Made by a program: the position numbers and the translations under genes. This document shows, piece by piece, positions 1-9,423 of a stretch of 64,000 nt of DNA. Source of the DNA: Georgenia ruanii (GTDB lineage Bacteria > Actinomycetota > Actinomycetes > Actinomycetales > Actinomycetaceae); NCBI RefSeq assembly GCF_009193175.1, contig NZ_VUKE01000005.1, positions 1 to 64,000 of the forward strand, read 5' to 3'. Under the pieces are notes generated by a model. The model searched no databases. It saw nothing but the letters and a program-made list of their open reading frames with translations, and was not told where the DNA came from. Numbering within the stretch: the first letter of the stretch is position 1; each line of letters opens with the position of its first letter.

Positions 1-165
1 GGCGACGGTGGTGAGCGGGTCCACCAGGACCGCATCGTGCTCGCCGGAGATCAGGGTCGACGTCATCGGGTCCCAGGCCATCGGTGGCCCGAACGGGCGG
101 GGCCGGTCTCCCACCAGGGGCTTGTCCAGCGCGTCGAAGACGGCGAAGCTGAGCGTCGATGTCAT
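1..165 (-). CDS. MBL-fold metallo-hydrolase, N-terminal fragment (runs off the window)
   Basis: The first 55 codons read on the minus strand from an ATG at 165, beginning MTSTLSFAVFDALDKP. The translation resembles the N-terminal beta strands of metallo-beta-lactamase-fold hydrolases, including the ISGEHDAVLVDPL segment where the first strand pair leads toward the metal-binding HxHxDH loop. That loop would lie beyond base 1, so the catalytic residues cannot be checked. The fold assignment rests on this short segment only. The gene faces away from the DUF1275 remnant and has about 320 non-coding bases upstream. Confidence 0.6.
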   Translation of the reverse strand, partial: MTSTLSFAVFDALDKPLVGDRPRPFGPPMAWDPMTSTLISGEHDAVLVDPLTTVA

Positions 166-488
166 GTCGACCGTTGCTCTCTGTGACCAGGCGCCCCGAG
201 CGTGCGTGCGCGCCGGGAGGGAACGCACCTCATCACGGCAGACGCCGATCGCACGCGATGCCTTCGAGGGGCGTTGCGCTGATCGACGCGAGGTCACCTG
301 CTGTGCCTTTGGCCTCCAGCGCGAGGCGGCCGGGCGGGTGGACCGGGCAGAGTCATGCCGCAACGAGCCCTCGACGACGAGCTTGACGACGGCCCCGGGC
401 GCCGCGTCCCTCGATATCCAGCCCGCTGTCCAGCCTGATGAGGTGGACTTGTGCCCTGGACCTGATCGTGGGGCTGTCATGGCGCAAT
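166..488. other. Intergenic stretch, no gene supported
   Basis: Short open frames here show no recognisable protein family and no convincing ribosome binding site. It lies between the start of the metallo-hydrolase gene and the end of the DUF1275 remnant and may hold the metallo-hydrolase promoter. No strong hairpin or repeat was seen. Confidence 0.4.
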
Positions 489-920
489 TCATGAGAACTT
501 GGCGCCGGACTTCCGGGCTGCGGTGACCGTGACCCCCACGAGGAGCATCGTGGCGAGGAGGAGAGTCAAAGCGCCGTGGCCGGCTTCGATGAGCACCACG
601 CCGACAAACGCCCCCAGGAACATGCTCACGACGCCGACGAGGCGACGCCCCACCCTGCTGACTTGTCCGCCGGCAAGCGTGCTGTCGGCGGGGATCCCGG
701 TGATGGTCAGCGTGAGCACAGTCGTGGTGAGGTCGGGCACGGCGAGGGCGCGTGCAGTCGCGTTCTGGAGGCCCATCCCGAACCCGAGCAGCGTGATGGG
801 AACGGTGACGCCAACGTCGCGGTAGGGGGGTGTCTGGGCTGCCGCCAAGGCGAACGCACCAAGGACTAGCGCAGCCTCGACCAGCGTGGCAACGGACGGT
901 TCCTGGGATCGATTTACCAC
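489..920 (-). pseudogene. DUF1275 (YoaK-like) membrane protein lacking its N-terminal half
   Basis: From a GTG at 920 the frame encodes 143 residues matching the C-terminal half of DUF1275/YoaK membrane proteins. The family-typical segment GLQNATARALAVPDLTTTVL is present, followed by two more hydrophobic helices. Intact members are about 220 residues and start with membrane helices carrying a conserved ANMTGN motif. None of that is present, because the preceding MFS gene ends at 937, only 16 bases upstream. The gene is therefore probably a 5'-truncated remnant. A shortened functional protein cannot be ruled out. The family's function is unknown. Confidence 0.65.
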
Positions 921-936
921 GTCGGTGCGGAACGTG

Positions 937-2451
937 TCACCGCGGCCCTTGCGTGACCGCTTGGCTGACGCCGGTGGTCAACGGAGGCGCCTCGAGGCCG
1001 CAATGGCGGTACTCCGGTGCGGGGGCGCCGGCTGGCCGGCGCGCGGGCCCGGGGTTGGTGATGGTGGCAGCGGCGAGGAGACCGGCTGCCACGCACAGCC
1101 CGCCGGAGATGAGCACCGCGGTCGTGAAGCCGGCGGCGAGCGTCTCCGGGTCGAGATAGGCCTTACCGGTGATGCCTGCCAGCGTCGGAAGCACGGCGAC
1201 CGCCAGCAGGCCACCGACCCGCGCGACGTCGTTGTTGATCGCCGATGCGATGCCCGAGTGTTGGGTTGGTGCGGAACTCATGGCGGTGGCGGTGAGCGGC
1301 GCGACCGTGATGGCGAGCCCGAGCCCGAGGATGACGATCGCCGGCAGCGTGTAGATCACGTAGGTGGACCCGGCCGTGGTGAACGCGAGCGCGGCTACAC
1401 CCGCGCCCACCACCACCGGCCCGATGCTCAGCTGGAGGCGCGGCCCGATCCGGGTGGCGACCCTGCCCGAGCGTGCGGACAACGTCAGCATGATTGCGGT
1501 CAGCGGTAGCAGCGCCAGCCCGGAGCCGAGCGGTGAGTACCCCGAGACCACCTGCAGCACCAAGGGAAGCAGGAAGGTCGCCCCGGTCAGCGCCGCATAC
1601 ACGATGAAGGTCACGGCGTTGGTGGCCGTGAACTGCCGCTCCCGGAAGATCGAGAGCGGCAGCATCGGCGCCGCCTCGCGGCGCTCGAGGACCAGCAAGG
1701 CCGTGAGCCCGCCTATGGCTAGCAGGGTAGCCATGAGCACGGCGGGGGACAGCCAGCCGAGCGTGGGCGCCTCGATGAACGCGTACGTGAGGCCGGACAG
1801 GAACACGGCGGCGGCCACGGCGCCGCCGTAGTCGAGCCTGCCCGTCACGCTCGCATCACGGGACTCGGGGACGTGCCGCGCGCCGAGGACGACGACCGCG
1901 GCCGCGATCGGGACATTGATGAAGAAGATCCAGCGCCAGGACGCGGCCGTGATCAGGTAGCCCCCGAGCACCGGACCGGCGGCGATCGCCAGCCCTCCCA
2001 GGCCCGACCAGGCGCCGATCGCCCGGGCCCGGTCGTCGGGCACGAACGAGGCCTCCAGTATGGCCAGGCTTCCGGGCGTGAGCAGCGCCGCCCCGAACCC
2101 TTGGAGGATCCGGGCGGCCACGAGCAGCACGGCGCTCGGGGCGAGCCCGCACGCGACTGAGGCCAGCGCGAACCAGACAACACCGATCAGGTACACCCTT
2201 CGCCTGCCGAAGCGGTCCCCGAGTGAGCCGCCGATGAGTAGAAAGCCGGCGAGCGTCAGTGTGTAGCCGTTCGCCACCCATTGCAGAGCGGCGACGCCGG
2301 TGTGGAAGTCCCGTCCGATGGTCGGCAGCGCGATGTTGACGACCGTGGCGTCCACCGCGGCGATGCCCGACCCGAGGACGGTGATCGCCAGCACCCACCG
2401 CCCCGGAGTGGAGGAGTACGAGAGTGCGGCACTAGCTGCGGTCGTCATGGC
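937..2451 (-). CDS. MFS transporter, DHA2 drug:H+ antiporter family
   Basis: A protein of about 504 residues in the 14-helix DHA2 family of multidrug exporters. It has the TM1 motif LDATVVNIALP in the variant VDATVVNIALPTIG, the motif A loop GGSLGDRFGRRRVYLIG between TM2 and TM3, and antiporter motif C in TM5 (GLAIAAGPVLGG). The chosen ATG at 2451 begins MTTAASAALS and overlaps the end of the upstream AlkA gene by 20 bases. A start 18 bases further upstream is also possible. The overlap suggests co-transcription with the glycosylase. The substrate is unknown. A second DHA2 exporter lies at 6638-8266. Confidence 0.88.
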   Translation of the reverse strand, partial: AMTTAASAALSYSSTPGRWVLAITVLGSGIAAVDATVVNIALPTIGRDFHTGVAALQWVANGYTLTLAGFLLIGGSLGDRFGRRRVYLIGVVWFALASVACGLAPSAVLLVAARILQGFGAALLTPGSLAILEASFVPDDRARAIGAWSGLGGLAIAAGPVLGGYLITAASWRWIFFINVPIAAAVVVLGARHVPESRDASVTGRLDYGGAVAAAVFLSGLTYAFIEAPTLGWLSPAVLMATLLAIGGLTALLVLERREAAPMLPLSIFRERQFTATNAVTFIVYAALTGATFLLPLVLQVVSGYSPLGSGLALLPLTAIMLTLSARSGRVATRIGPRLQLSIGPVVVGAGVAALAFTTAGSTYVIYTLPAIVILGLGLAITVAPLTATAMSSAPTQHSGIASAINNDVARVGGLLAVAVLPTLAGITGKAYLDPETLAAGFTTAVLISGGLCVAAGLLAAATITNPGPARRPAGAPAPEYRHCGLEAPPLTTGVSQAVTQGPR

Positions 2452-3145
2452 GCGCTCGATCAGGGGCAATGCTCGTCTTCGCCCCGGCCACTGGTATCAC
2501 GGTCGGCTCCGACTCGGCGGAGAACAGGTAGCTGGTCGCGAGGCTGCGGTAGGGGCGCCACTTCTCGGAGATGGCGAGGACCTCCTGTTGGCTCGGACGG
2601 TGGTCGAGCCGGTAGGCGACCTGGATGGCTCGGCGCAGCGCAAGGTCGCCCGGAAGAACGACGTCTTCTCGCCCCAGGGCGAGGATCAGGGCTCCCTGCG
2701 CGGTCCAGGGACCTATCCCGGGGACGGCGGTCAGTTCGGCCATCAGCTCGTCGTCTGGCAGGCCACTCAAGACGGTGGTGTCGAGCCGCCCGTCCGACAG
2801 CCGCTCGGCCAGGTCGCGGAGGGTACTGACCTTTCGCCAGGACAGGCCAGCCTCGCGGAGTGCGCCCGGCTCGGCTGCGAGGAGCTCGGTCGGCGACGGG
2901 AGACGGCCGTCGAACAGCGCCTGGATGCGAGCCAGGGTATGGCGCGTCGCCGCGACCGAGAGCTGCTGCCCGGCGACCTGGAACAGCAGGGCGCCGTACA
3001 GGTCCATCGCCGGCAAGCGGGCGATCCACGCGCGCGGATCGAAGTCCGGCCGGCCGTCGATGAGCCGCGCCAACACCGGATCGGCACCGCGGAGGTGGCT
3101 GCGCGCCTGCCGCAGCCGCTCGGCGCGCCCGGCATCTGCGATCAC
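2432..3145 (-). CDS. DNA-3-methyladenine glycosylase II (AlkA-type, HhH-GPD)
   Basis: A 237-residue HhH-GPD glycosylase that removes alkylated bases from DNA. The helix-hairpin-helix reads LTAVPGIGPWTAQGALI and is followed by LPGDLALRRAI, whose Asp is the expected catalytic residue. An earlier helix FQVAGQQLSVAATR is the family's conserved core. The N-terminal beta-sheet domain of E. coli AlkA is absent, as in many short actinobacterial AlkA proteins. It overlaps the downstream MFS gene. A second, unrelated-looking copy of this enzyme class sits at 25118-26002. Confidence 0.88.
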   Translation of the reverse strand: MIADAGRAERLRQARSHLRGADPVLARLIDGRPDFDPRAWIARLPAMDLYGALLFQVAGQQLSVAATRHTLARIQALFDGRLPSPTELLAAEPGALREAGLSWRKVSTLRDLAERLSDGRLDTTVLSGLPDDELMAELTAVPGIGPWTAQGALILALGREDVVLPGDLALRRAIQVAYRLDHRPSQQEVLAISEKWRPYRSLATSYLFSAESEPTVIPVAGAKTSIAPDRARHDDRS

Positions 3146-3235
3146 CGGTCTGGGTCCTTGCCGGGCGGGATCGCGGTCCCTCTTTCATGACCAGGGGCCG
3201 GCGGCAGACGTCGACCGGACCTGCTGGCGTTCATC

Positions 3236-3520
3236 TCATGCGTTCCCCTGTGGGCTGCCGGTACCGGCGTCACGTTCGTGGCGGCGAACCTCGATCAGGT
3301 CAAGGCCCAGCGCCTCGACCTGTGCCAGGACGCCATAGAGCGCGGACTGATCCAGGAGGCCGGTCAGCACGGTTTCTGCGCCTAGCTGCCGTGGCTGTAT
3401 CGCCGGGAAGGCAGCGAGCGTTGCGATGCCGAGGCGGCCCTTGAGGCGGATGGTGTACAGAGCCGGCGCCGCGTCCATGAGGCCATGGTGGCCGGCTGGC
3501 AGGTGAGGCCGGTTCATCAT
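3236..3520 (-). CDS. Small conserved protein of unknown function, coupled to the LuxR regulator
   Basis: A 94-residue protein whose ATG at 3520 overlaps the stop of the large LuxR-type regulator by four bases, so the two are probably translationally coupled. The C-terminal part (TVLTGLLDQSALYGVLAQVEALGLDLIEV) resembles small actinobacterial proteins that read as a short beta segment followed by a helix and often sit beside regulators or hydrolases. There are no signal peptide, membrane helix or catalytic motif. It may assist or modulate the regulator, but that is inference from position only. Confidence 0.7.
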   Translation of the reverse strand: MMNRPHLPAGHHGLMDAAPALYTIRLKGRLGIATLAAFPAIQPRQLGAETVLTGLLDQSALYGVLAQVEALGLDLIEVRRHERDAGTGSPQGNA

Positions 3521-6177
3521 GATCTGGTGACCTGGCGCGGTCGCACATGCGTCTCGGGCGACAGCAGGCGCAACTCTCGTGCGCGATCCACGGCCGAGGA
3601 GCGATCACGAGCCTGAAGCTTGGCGTAGATGTTGCGCACGTGCGTGTTGACGGTGTTCACCGAGACGGACAGCTCGCGTGCAATCTCGGGCCGGGAGAGG
3701 TTCGTCGGAAGGTATCGAAGCACCCTGAGCTCGCTCGGGCTCAGCCGCTCCGTTGGCGGTGCCGCGAACCGGTCTTCGACAGGCAAGGACGACCCGCCCA
3801 GAACATCGAGAATGTCGATGACCAGAGCGGCGTGCGCTGTTTCGTGGCGCGGCAGGGTCTCCAGCAGCTGGCGTGAGCCTGTCATCGCGAACGGCAGCAC
3901 GAGGCGATCGGGTTCGGCGAGGGCCAGCGCACCTTCCGTGGCCTCTTTGGCGGCGCGATGGTCGCCGAGCTCCTCGTGTGCGCGCGCCGCAAGCAAGCGT
4001 GCTTCGACGGCCGTGGTGACGTTCGCCGGCGACACGTGCTCGTCGGGCCCGTCAGGCAGCGCGGCGAGCGCTGCGGCGGGGTCGCCTTCCGCGAGCGAGA
4101 TCGTCGCCCGTGCGTTGCAGATCTCCGCGGTCTGCGCCTGCGAGTGCGGGAGCGTGGCGAGGGTGGCGCGGGCCAGTCCGGGCTTCCCGAGGCGCGCCTG
4201 CGTGGCCAGCCGCCAGCCGCTCGCCTGGGTGGCCAAGACGGGCGTGCACGCCAACTGCGATTGCAGCTGTTCGGCAGCGTTGAACTCCTCGAGCGCCTCG
4301 CGGAAGCGGCCGCTGCCGGCATGCAGCATCCCGGTAGCCCTGTGAAGCAGCTGCCTGATGCCCGGCCCGGTGTCGGATTGCAGGGCCTGCGTGGTGCGCT
4401 GCAACCATCGTTGGCCTTCGTCGAGCTCGCCGGTCCAGATCATCGTTTCGGCGAGCGTGACCAGTGCGGGTGCGACGATCCACTCCGTGCCCCATCCGTG
4501 TTGTTCGGCGAGCGCTATGGCCTCCTCGCAGCGACGTCGGGCCTCGCTCACCGAGCGGATCTTTGCCGCGAATCCGAGCTGGGCGAGGCAACCGACCTCG
4601 AGGTAGGGCCGGCCCAACCTCCGAGCGAGGGCGGCGCCCTCCTGGAGGTGGCGTTCGCCGTCCGGAGCTCCCAGTGACCAAGCTTCGAGGGTCCCCAGAT
4701 TCATCAGCGCAACTGCGCGCAGATCGCCGTAGAGCGCGATGTCTTCTTCGGTCCGTGCATCGATCATGGGAGCGAGAACCTCGGCCGCTCGGTCCACCAC
4801 GTCGGACAGGTGACCCCGGCGCCTCGCCAGTGACAGTCTCAGCGCGACGATGGCGAGTTGGAGGCGGTGCCGGCGACCGTGTGAGGCTGTCTGGATCTGT
4901 GATTCGGCAACCGCCAGGTGGGCGGCTGCCTCGTCCAGGCGTCCCTCCACAACCTCGACGGCGGCGCGCGCGAGCGCTAGTTCAGGGAGGTCAGCGTCGG
5001 CTCCGTGTAAGGGGAAGGCCGTCAGCAACCTGCGCATGGTCTGCGTCTGTCCGTCGAGCATCAGGCTCAACGAATGATCGGTCAAGAGCCGGGCCGCACC
5101 TGACCAGTCGCCCACGGCTTGGGTGTGCCGAATGGCGTCTACGACCCATCCGTGCGCCAGAAACCACGTGGCGGCCCGCCGATGCAGTTCCGGCACTTCC
5201 GCGGGCATCGCGCGGCGTAGCTCCAGTCGGAGCAGATCGCCGAACAGGTGGTGGTAGCGGAACCACGTGCGCTCCGGGTCCAGCGACACCACGAACGCGT
5301 TCGCGTCTTCGAGAGCCAGGAGGGTCCGCTCCGCTCCGATGCCGCCCGTCAGCTGATCGGCAAGCTCACCGGTGAAGCGTTCGACCAGGGACGTGCACAG
5401 AAGGAGACGCTGGACGTCGGCCGGCTGGCGGTCCAGCATTTCCGCGATCAGGTACTCGGCGACCGTTCGATCGCTCCCGGTGAACTCGGCGACGAAGCGT
5501 TCCGGATCAGGGTGGCCGGTCAGTGAGATCACCGCCAGCCGCAGCCCGGCGGCCCACCCTTCGGTTCGTTGGTGCAGCAGCGCCACACCAGCATCGGACA
5601 GGGCGATATCGGAGGCATCGAGAAGCCGGCGGGATTCTCCTTCGGTGAAACGCAGGTCTGTCGCTCGGATCTCGGCCAGCTCGCCGGCGAGGCGAAGTTG
5701 GTGCAGGTGGACCGGGAGGTCGTGGCGCATCGCAAGGATTGCGTGCACGTGTGCGGGCAGCCGCGTCAGCAGGTCCGTCAGCCGGGCGAGAGCTTCCGGG
5801 GAGTTCAGCTCGTGCAGATCGTCGACGATCAGCATGGCGGGGTCGCTCCGTGCGGCGAGTTCCGCCAGGACCCTGTCGACCATCGCCTGCCCGTCGAAGT
5901 CGGGAGTCGGAGCAGGCGGCTCAGCCGCGTCGCTCACGGTGCCGCGGGCTTCTCGGGCGGCCGTGAGCAGGGCGAGCCAGAAGAGCTGAGCGTCCCGTTG
6001 GTCGCGTGGCACCTGAACCATGGCAAGCCGATAGGGCTGCCCGGGGCGGTTCGCCCAGGCGCGGATCAGCGACGTCTTCCCGCTGCCCGCCGGAGCCGAG
6101 ATGAGCGTGACCTTTCCCGCCGCCGCCGCGTCGAGCGCGGCAAGAAGTGCGGCCCGCTCGATCAGTCTGGGATTCAC
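3517..6177 (-). CDS. LuxR family regulator of the large ATP-binding MalT-like (LAL) type
   Basis: About 886 residues from a GTG at 6177, which places the family-typical NPRLIERAALL at the N-terminus. A longer frame begins at 6324 but its extra residues match nothing. Walker A is SAPAGSGKTS near residue 28 and Walker B is MLIVDDLHEL. A winged-helix and tetratricopeptide-like helical middle follows. The C-terminal LuxR helix-turn-helix reads LSPSELRVLRYL then RPEIARELSVSVNTVNTHVR. In known members ATP and an inducer drive oligomerisation and transcription activation. The divergent gene downstream of its promoter region is the DHA2 exporter at 6638, a plausible target. Confidence 0.9.
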   Translation of the reverse strand: MNPRLIERAALLAALDAAAAGKVTLISAPAGSGKTSLIRAWANRPGQPYRLAMVQVPRDQRDAQLFWLALLTAAREARGTVSDAAEPPAPTPDFDGQAMVDRVLAELAARSDPAMLIVDDLHELNSPEALARLTDLLTRLPAHVHAILAMRHDLPVHLHQLRLAGELAEIRATDLRFTEGESRRLLDASDIALSDAGVALLHQRTEGWAAGLRLAVISLTGHPDPERFVAEFTGSDRTVAEYLIAEMLDRQPADVQRLLLCTSLVERFTGELADQLTGGIGAERTLLALEDANAFVVSLDPERTWFRYHHLFGDLLRLELRRAMPAEVPELHRRAATWFLAHGWVVDAIRHTQAVGDWSGAARLLTDHSLSLMLDGQTQTMRRLLTAFPLHGADADLPELALARAAVEVVEGRLDEAAAHLAVAESQIQTASHGRRHRLQLAIVALRLSLARRRGHLSDVVDRAAEVLAPMIDARTEEDIALYGDLRAVALMNLGTLEAWSLGAPDGERHLQEGAALARRLGRPYLEVGCLAQLGFAAKIRSVSEARRRCEEAIALAEQHGWGTEWIVAPALVTLAETMIWTGELDEGQRWLQRTTQALQSDTGPGIRQLLHRATGMLHAGSGRFREALEEFNAAEQLQSQLACTPVLATQASGWRLATQARLGKPGLARATLATLPHSQAQTAEICNARATISLAEGDPAAALAALPDGPDEHVSPANVTTAVEARLLAARAHEELGDHRAAKEATEGALALAEPDRLVLPFAMTGSRQLLETLPRHETAHAALVIDILDVLGGSSLPVEDRFAAPPTERLSPSELRVLRYLPTNLSRPEIARELSVSVNTVNTHVRNIYAKLQARDRSSAVDRARELRLLSPETHVRPRQVTRS

Positions 6178-6637
6178 TTCACCCGCCCCCAGAAGCCTGC
6201 GGTGGTCGTGGGGCCGTAGGCCCCTGTCGCCGGCGTCTCTTCCCGGCGCCGTCGCGCCTACCGCCAGTTCGCCCTGCGAGCGGGCACCGACGCCCGGGAG
6301 TGGGACATGGCCACGTCTCGCCATAGATGATTCAACGCCACGAGCTCGGGCGTGATGCCGTGTTCGCGGTCAGCGGACGCGCCAACCACGCCGTCGGCCT
6401 CGGGAGGATCGTCGCGGGATGCCGCGGCCGGTAACTGGTGCCGACCGCGCTGCGCTCCGCGATGACTCCGCGCCGCTCAGACCGCCGGGGCTCGGCCTTC
6501 GGTACGCGGATCACCAAGACAGGGTGACGGCGTTTCACCCGGTCGGGTGCAAGCGTGGTTCATCGGGCCGGGCCACGGCGCCTGCGTCAAGCAAGTCAGG
6601 CCAGTGCAGGCTCCGCGGAGCGAAGAGGTGGTACGGG
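6178..6637. other. Divergent promoter region between LAL regulator and MFS exporter
   Basis: About 460 bases between two divergently transcribed genes. Short open frames are present (one from the ATG at 6326) but have no recognised family. The spacing is long for a simple promoter region and could hold a decayed gene fragment. No clear inverted repeat was identified. Confidence 0.4.
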
Positions 6638-8266
6638 ATGTCCTCGGTTGCAGCATCGTCGGCCACCCTCAACCGGCGGGAGGCGTCGGCTGACCGGCGC
6701 TGGCTGGTCCTGGCCGGGGTTGCTGTCGCCCAGCTGATGGTGGTGCTGGATGCGACGATCGTGAACATTGCACTGCCGTCCGCCCAGCAGGCGCTGGGCT
6801 TCTCCAACAGCGGACGGCAGTGGGTGGTGACCGCGTACGCGCTGTCGTTCGGCAGCCTGCTGCTGGTGGGCGGACGGCTGGGCGACATGTTCAGTCGCAA
6901 GTGGGTCTTTATCACCGGCCTGCTCGGATTCGCCGTCGCCTCGGCGATCGGCGGCGCCGCAGGCTCGTTCGCCGTCCTGGTGGCGGCTCGGGCGCTGCAG
7001 GGGGCTTTCGGTGCTGTCCTCGCGCCGTCAGCGCTCGGCACCTTGGTGAGCACGTTCCAAGACTCGCGCGAACGGGGGAGGGCCTTCGGTGTCTTCGGTT
7101 CGGTCGCGGCCAGCGGCGGCGCCGTCGGTTTGATCCTGGGCGGGGTGCTCACCGAGTACCTCTCGTGGCGCTGGTGCCTGTTCGTCAACCTGGTGTTCGC
7201 CGCGATGGCCGTCGCGGGCGCGCTGGCCTACATCCGCGGCGGCCGCCCAGCGAGCCGGCCGCGCATGGACTGGCCCGGCGCCGTGCTGGTCTGCACCGGG
7301 TTGTTCGCGGTCGTCCTTGGCTGCTCCCGTGCCGCGACCGTCGGCTGGACGGCTCCGCTGACCCTCGGCTCCTTGGTCGGCGGCGTGCTGCTGCTCGCCG
7401 GCTTCGTCGCTGCTGAGCGGCGTGTCCGCCACCCGTTGCTGCCCCTGCGCGTCGTTCTTGACCGCGCCCGCGGCGGCTCCTATGTCGCTGTCGGCATCTC
7501 CGGAGTGGCGATCTTCGGCACCTTCTTGTTCCTGACCTTCTACCTGCAGGTGGTCAAAGGAGACGGCCCGCTGACAACCGGGCTGCTGTTCCTGCCGATG
7601 ACGGGGTGCATCCTGCTCAGCTCCAACCTCTCCAGCATCATGGGCTTCGGACCGCGTGCCCTGATCGCGGCGGGCATGCTGCTCGGCGCCGGCGGCATGG
7701 CCGTCCTGACCCAGGTCACCGTCACGTCCAGCTATGTCGGCGCGGTGCTGGCCGCCCTGGTCCTCCTCGGCTTGGGCCTCGGCCTGATCTTCGCCCAGGC
7801 GATCAACACCGCCACGGCCGGCGTCGCACCCGAGGACTCCGGCGTGGCCTCTGCCCTGGTCAACACGATGCAACAGGTCGGCGGGTCGATCGGGACGTCG
7901 GCGCTGAGCACGATCGCGCTCGGTGCCACGGCCACCTACCTGATCGGGCACCGCACCAGCCCCCTGGCCCCGGCGATCGCGGCCACCCACGGCTACACGG
8001 TCGCCTTCGGGGTGTCGTCGGGGCTCTTCGGGCTCGGTTTCGTCCTCGCGATCGTGCTGCTGCCGCCGCGGCGCCGGCTCGCCGACGTCAACGAAGCGCC
8101 TGCCGCAACCCCGGATGCAAGCGACCCGCCGCGCGTGCTCGTCCCGGCCGTCCCAGCCGCCCCAGCTGCCGCTCCGGCCCGGCGCCAGCCTTCCGAAGCG
8201 ATTCCCGTCGCCCTGTGCAGCTGCTCGCCCGTGACCTCCACCGGGCGCATCACGAGGATCCAATGA
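6638..8266 (+). CDS. MFS transporter, DHA2 drug:H+ antiporter family
   Basis: A 542-residue DHA2-type exporter. The ATG at 6638 (MSSVAASSATLNRREAS) is preceded by a purine-rich GAAGAGG and lies just before the first membrane helix with VVLDATIVNIALPSAQ. Motif A is GGRLGDMFSRKW and the antiporter motif segment is GGAVGLILGG. After the last helix a cytoplasmic tail of about 75 residues, rich in Ala and Pro, ends the protein and is longer than usual. The gene diverges from the LAL regulator, which may control it. The substrate is unknown. Confidence 0.87.
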   Translation: MSSVAASSATLNRREASADRRWLVLAGVAVAQLMVVLDATIVNIALPSAQQALGFSNSGRQWVVTAYALSFGSLLLVGGRLGDMFSRKWVFITGLLGFAVASAIGGAAGSFAVLVAARALQGAFGAVLAPSALGTLVSTFQDSRERGRAFGVFGSVAASGGAVGLILGGVLTEYLSWRWCLFVNLVFAAMAVAGALAYIRGGRPASRPRMDWPGAVLVCTGLFAVVLGCSRAATVGWTAPLTLGSLVGGVLLLAGFVAAERRVRHPLLPLRVVLDRARGGSYVAVGISGVAIFGTFLFLTFYLQVVKGDGPLTTGLLFLPMTGCILLSSNLSSIMGFGPRALIAAGMLLGAGGMAVLTQVTVTSSYVGAVLAALVLLGLGLGLIFAQAINTATAGVAPEDSGVASALVNTMQQVGGSIGTSALSTIALGATATYLIGHRTSPLAPAIAATHGYTVAFGVSSGLFGLGFVLAIVLLPPRRRLADVNEAPAATPDASDPPRVLVPAVPAAPAAAPARRQPSEAIPVALCSCSPVTSTGRITRIQ

Positions 8267-8373
8267 CGCATGCTCACCTGGCCGGCAACCAACCTGAGGT
8301 CGTGCACCCGCGCGACCGTCAAGGTCCGTGCCGAATCACGCGGTCCTCACAGTCCCTGGCCGAGGCTGAAAGC

Positions 8374-8394
8374 CCGCCTCCCACCAGGAGGCGG
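8374..8394. terminator. Possible hairpin terminator after the MFS gene
   Basis: An 8-bp perfect stem, CCGCCTCC and GGAGGCGG, encloses a 5-base loop 108 bases after the MFS stop. There is no U-tract. It may end the MFS transcript before the flavin reductase gene. Confidence 0.35.
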
Positions 8395-8575
8395 CAGGTC
8401 AAACGCCCGATCGGCGAGAAAGGCCCTTTTCCAGGACCCGTGGCCAACACATGTCCGGTCATCGCGAACGACAGGAGTTCGCCATGAGAGACACGCTCGA
8501 CTGGAACTCGAGGTCCATCGTGGAGTGTCCGGCGCACGCGTGGGCTTCGGCGCGTCTCGCGACAAGGAGTCGACC

Positions 8576-9250
8576 GTGAGTGGTGTCCCGGGGATGAGCC
8601 GGCCCGACCATGCGACACTTCGGTTTCTGGTGTTCTCCGGCTCGCTGCGAGCCGGTTCGCTCAACAGTTCGTTGGCCCGCCTCGCCGCCAAGGTGATCAC
8701 GGCGAACGGCGGCGATGTCTATCTGGGGTCGCTGTCCGACTTCGACGCCCCGTCCTACGACGCGGACGTGGAACAAGCCGATGGCTTGCCACCTGGCGCG
8801 CAGGCGTTGCGCGAGCGGCTAGAGATGTGCGATGCGTTCGTGATCGCGTCGCCGGAGTACAACGCCTCCGTCCCGGGTGGCCTGAAAAACGTGATCGACT
8901 GGGTGTCCCGGTATCGCCCCCAGCCCTTCAACGAACGGCACTGCCTGTTGCTGTCGGCTTCGCCCTCGATGGTCGGCGGGAACCGCGGCTTGTGGGCGCT
9001 GCGAGTTCCGCTCGAGCACCTCGGGGCCCGGGTCTACCCCGACATGTTCTCCCTTGCCCAGGCGCACAGTGCTTTCGACGGCGACGGAGGTCTCGGCAAC
9101 GACCACTTGCGCGTGCGGTTTGAGTCCACGATCGCCGACTTCATGGACCTGGTCGAGGCATCCATCCACTACCCGTGCATCAAGCGTGCCTGGGTGGAGT
9201 TCCTCGGCGAGGCTCCCGATCCTGCGATCGATAGAGTCGATCGAGCATGA
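8576..9250 (+). CDS. NADPH-dependent FMN reductase family protein
   Basis: A 224-residue flavodoxin-fold oxidoreductase. The GTG at 8576 is chosen because AAGGAG ends six bases before it. A later ATG at 8594 also lies upstream of the domain. The N-terminal strand and phosphate loop read LVFSGSLRAGSLNSSLA, the standard FMN-binding loop, and the second motif SPEYNASVPGGLKNVIDW is characteristic of the family. Members reduce FMN, quinones or azo compounds with NAD(P)H in the cytoplasm. The C-terminal 30 residues extend beyond the core fold. The gene is followed by a SnoaL-like gene. Confidence 0.85.
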   Translation: MSGVPGMSRPDHATLRFLVFSGSLRAGSLNSSLARLAAKVITANGGDVYLGSLSDFDAPSYDADVEQADGLPPGAQALRERLEMCDAFVIASPEYNASVPGGLKNVIDWVSRYRPQPFNERHCLLLSASPSMVGGNRGLWALRVPLEHLGARVYPDMFSLAQAHSAFDGDGGLGNDHLRVRFESTIADFMDLVEASIHYPCIKRAWVEFLGEAPDPAIDRVDRA

Positions 9251-9423
9251 CGCACGCGCGCGGGGCTCCCTGGTGGACGTGATGTCGAGGGGCTCGTTGG
9301 TGAAGAGCGCCTCGATCAACTCGCCGAAGTCGAGGGGCAGCGCCAGAGGGCCAACGCCTCTGGACCTTTACCAATGGGCGCTCGACTCCAAGCGCGACGG
9401 GATCGCGTGAGAGGACCAATGAC

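Noticed and set aside
6326-6437. Short plus-strand frame starting MIQRHELG before the MFS gene
   Set aside because: It has about 35 codons and no recognisable family or ribosome binding site.
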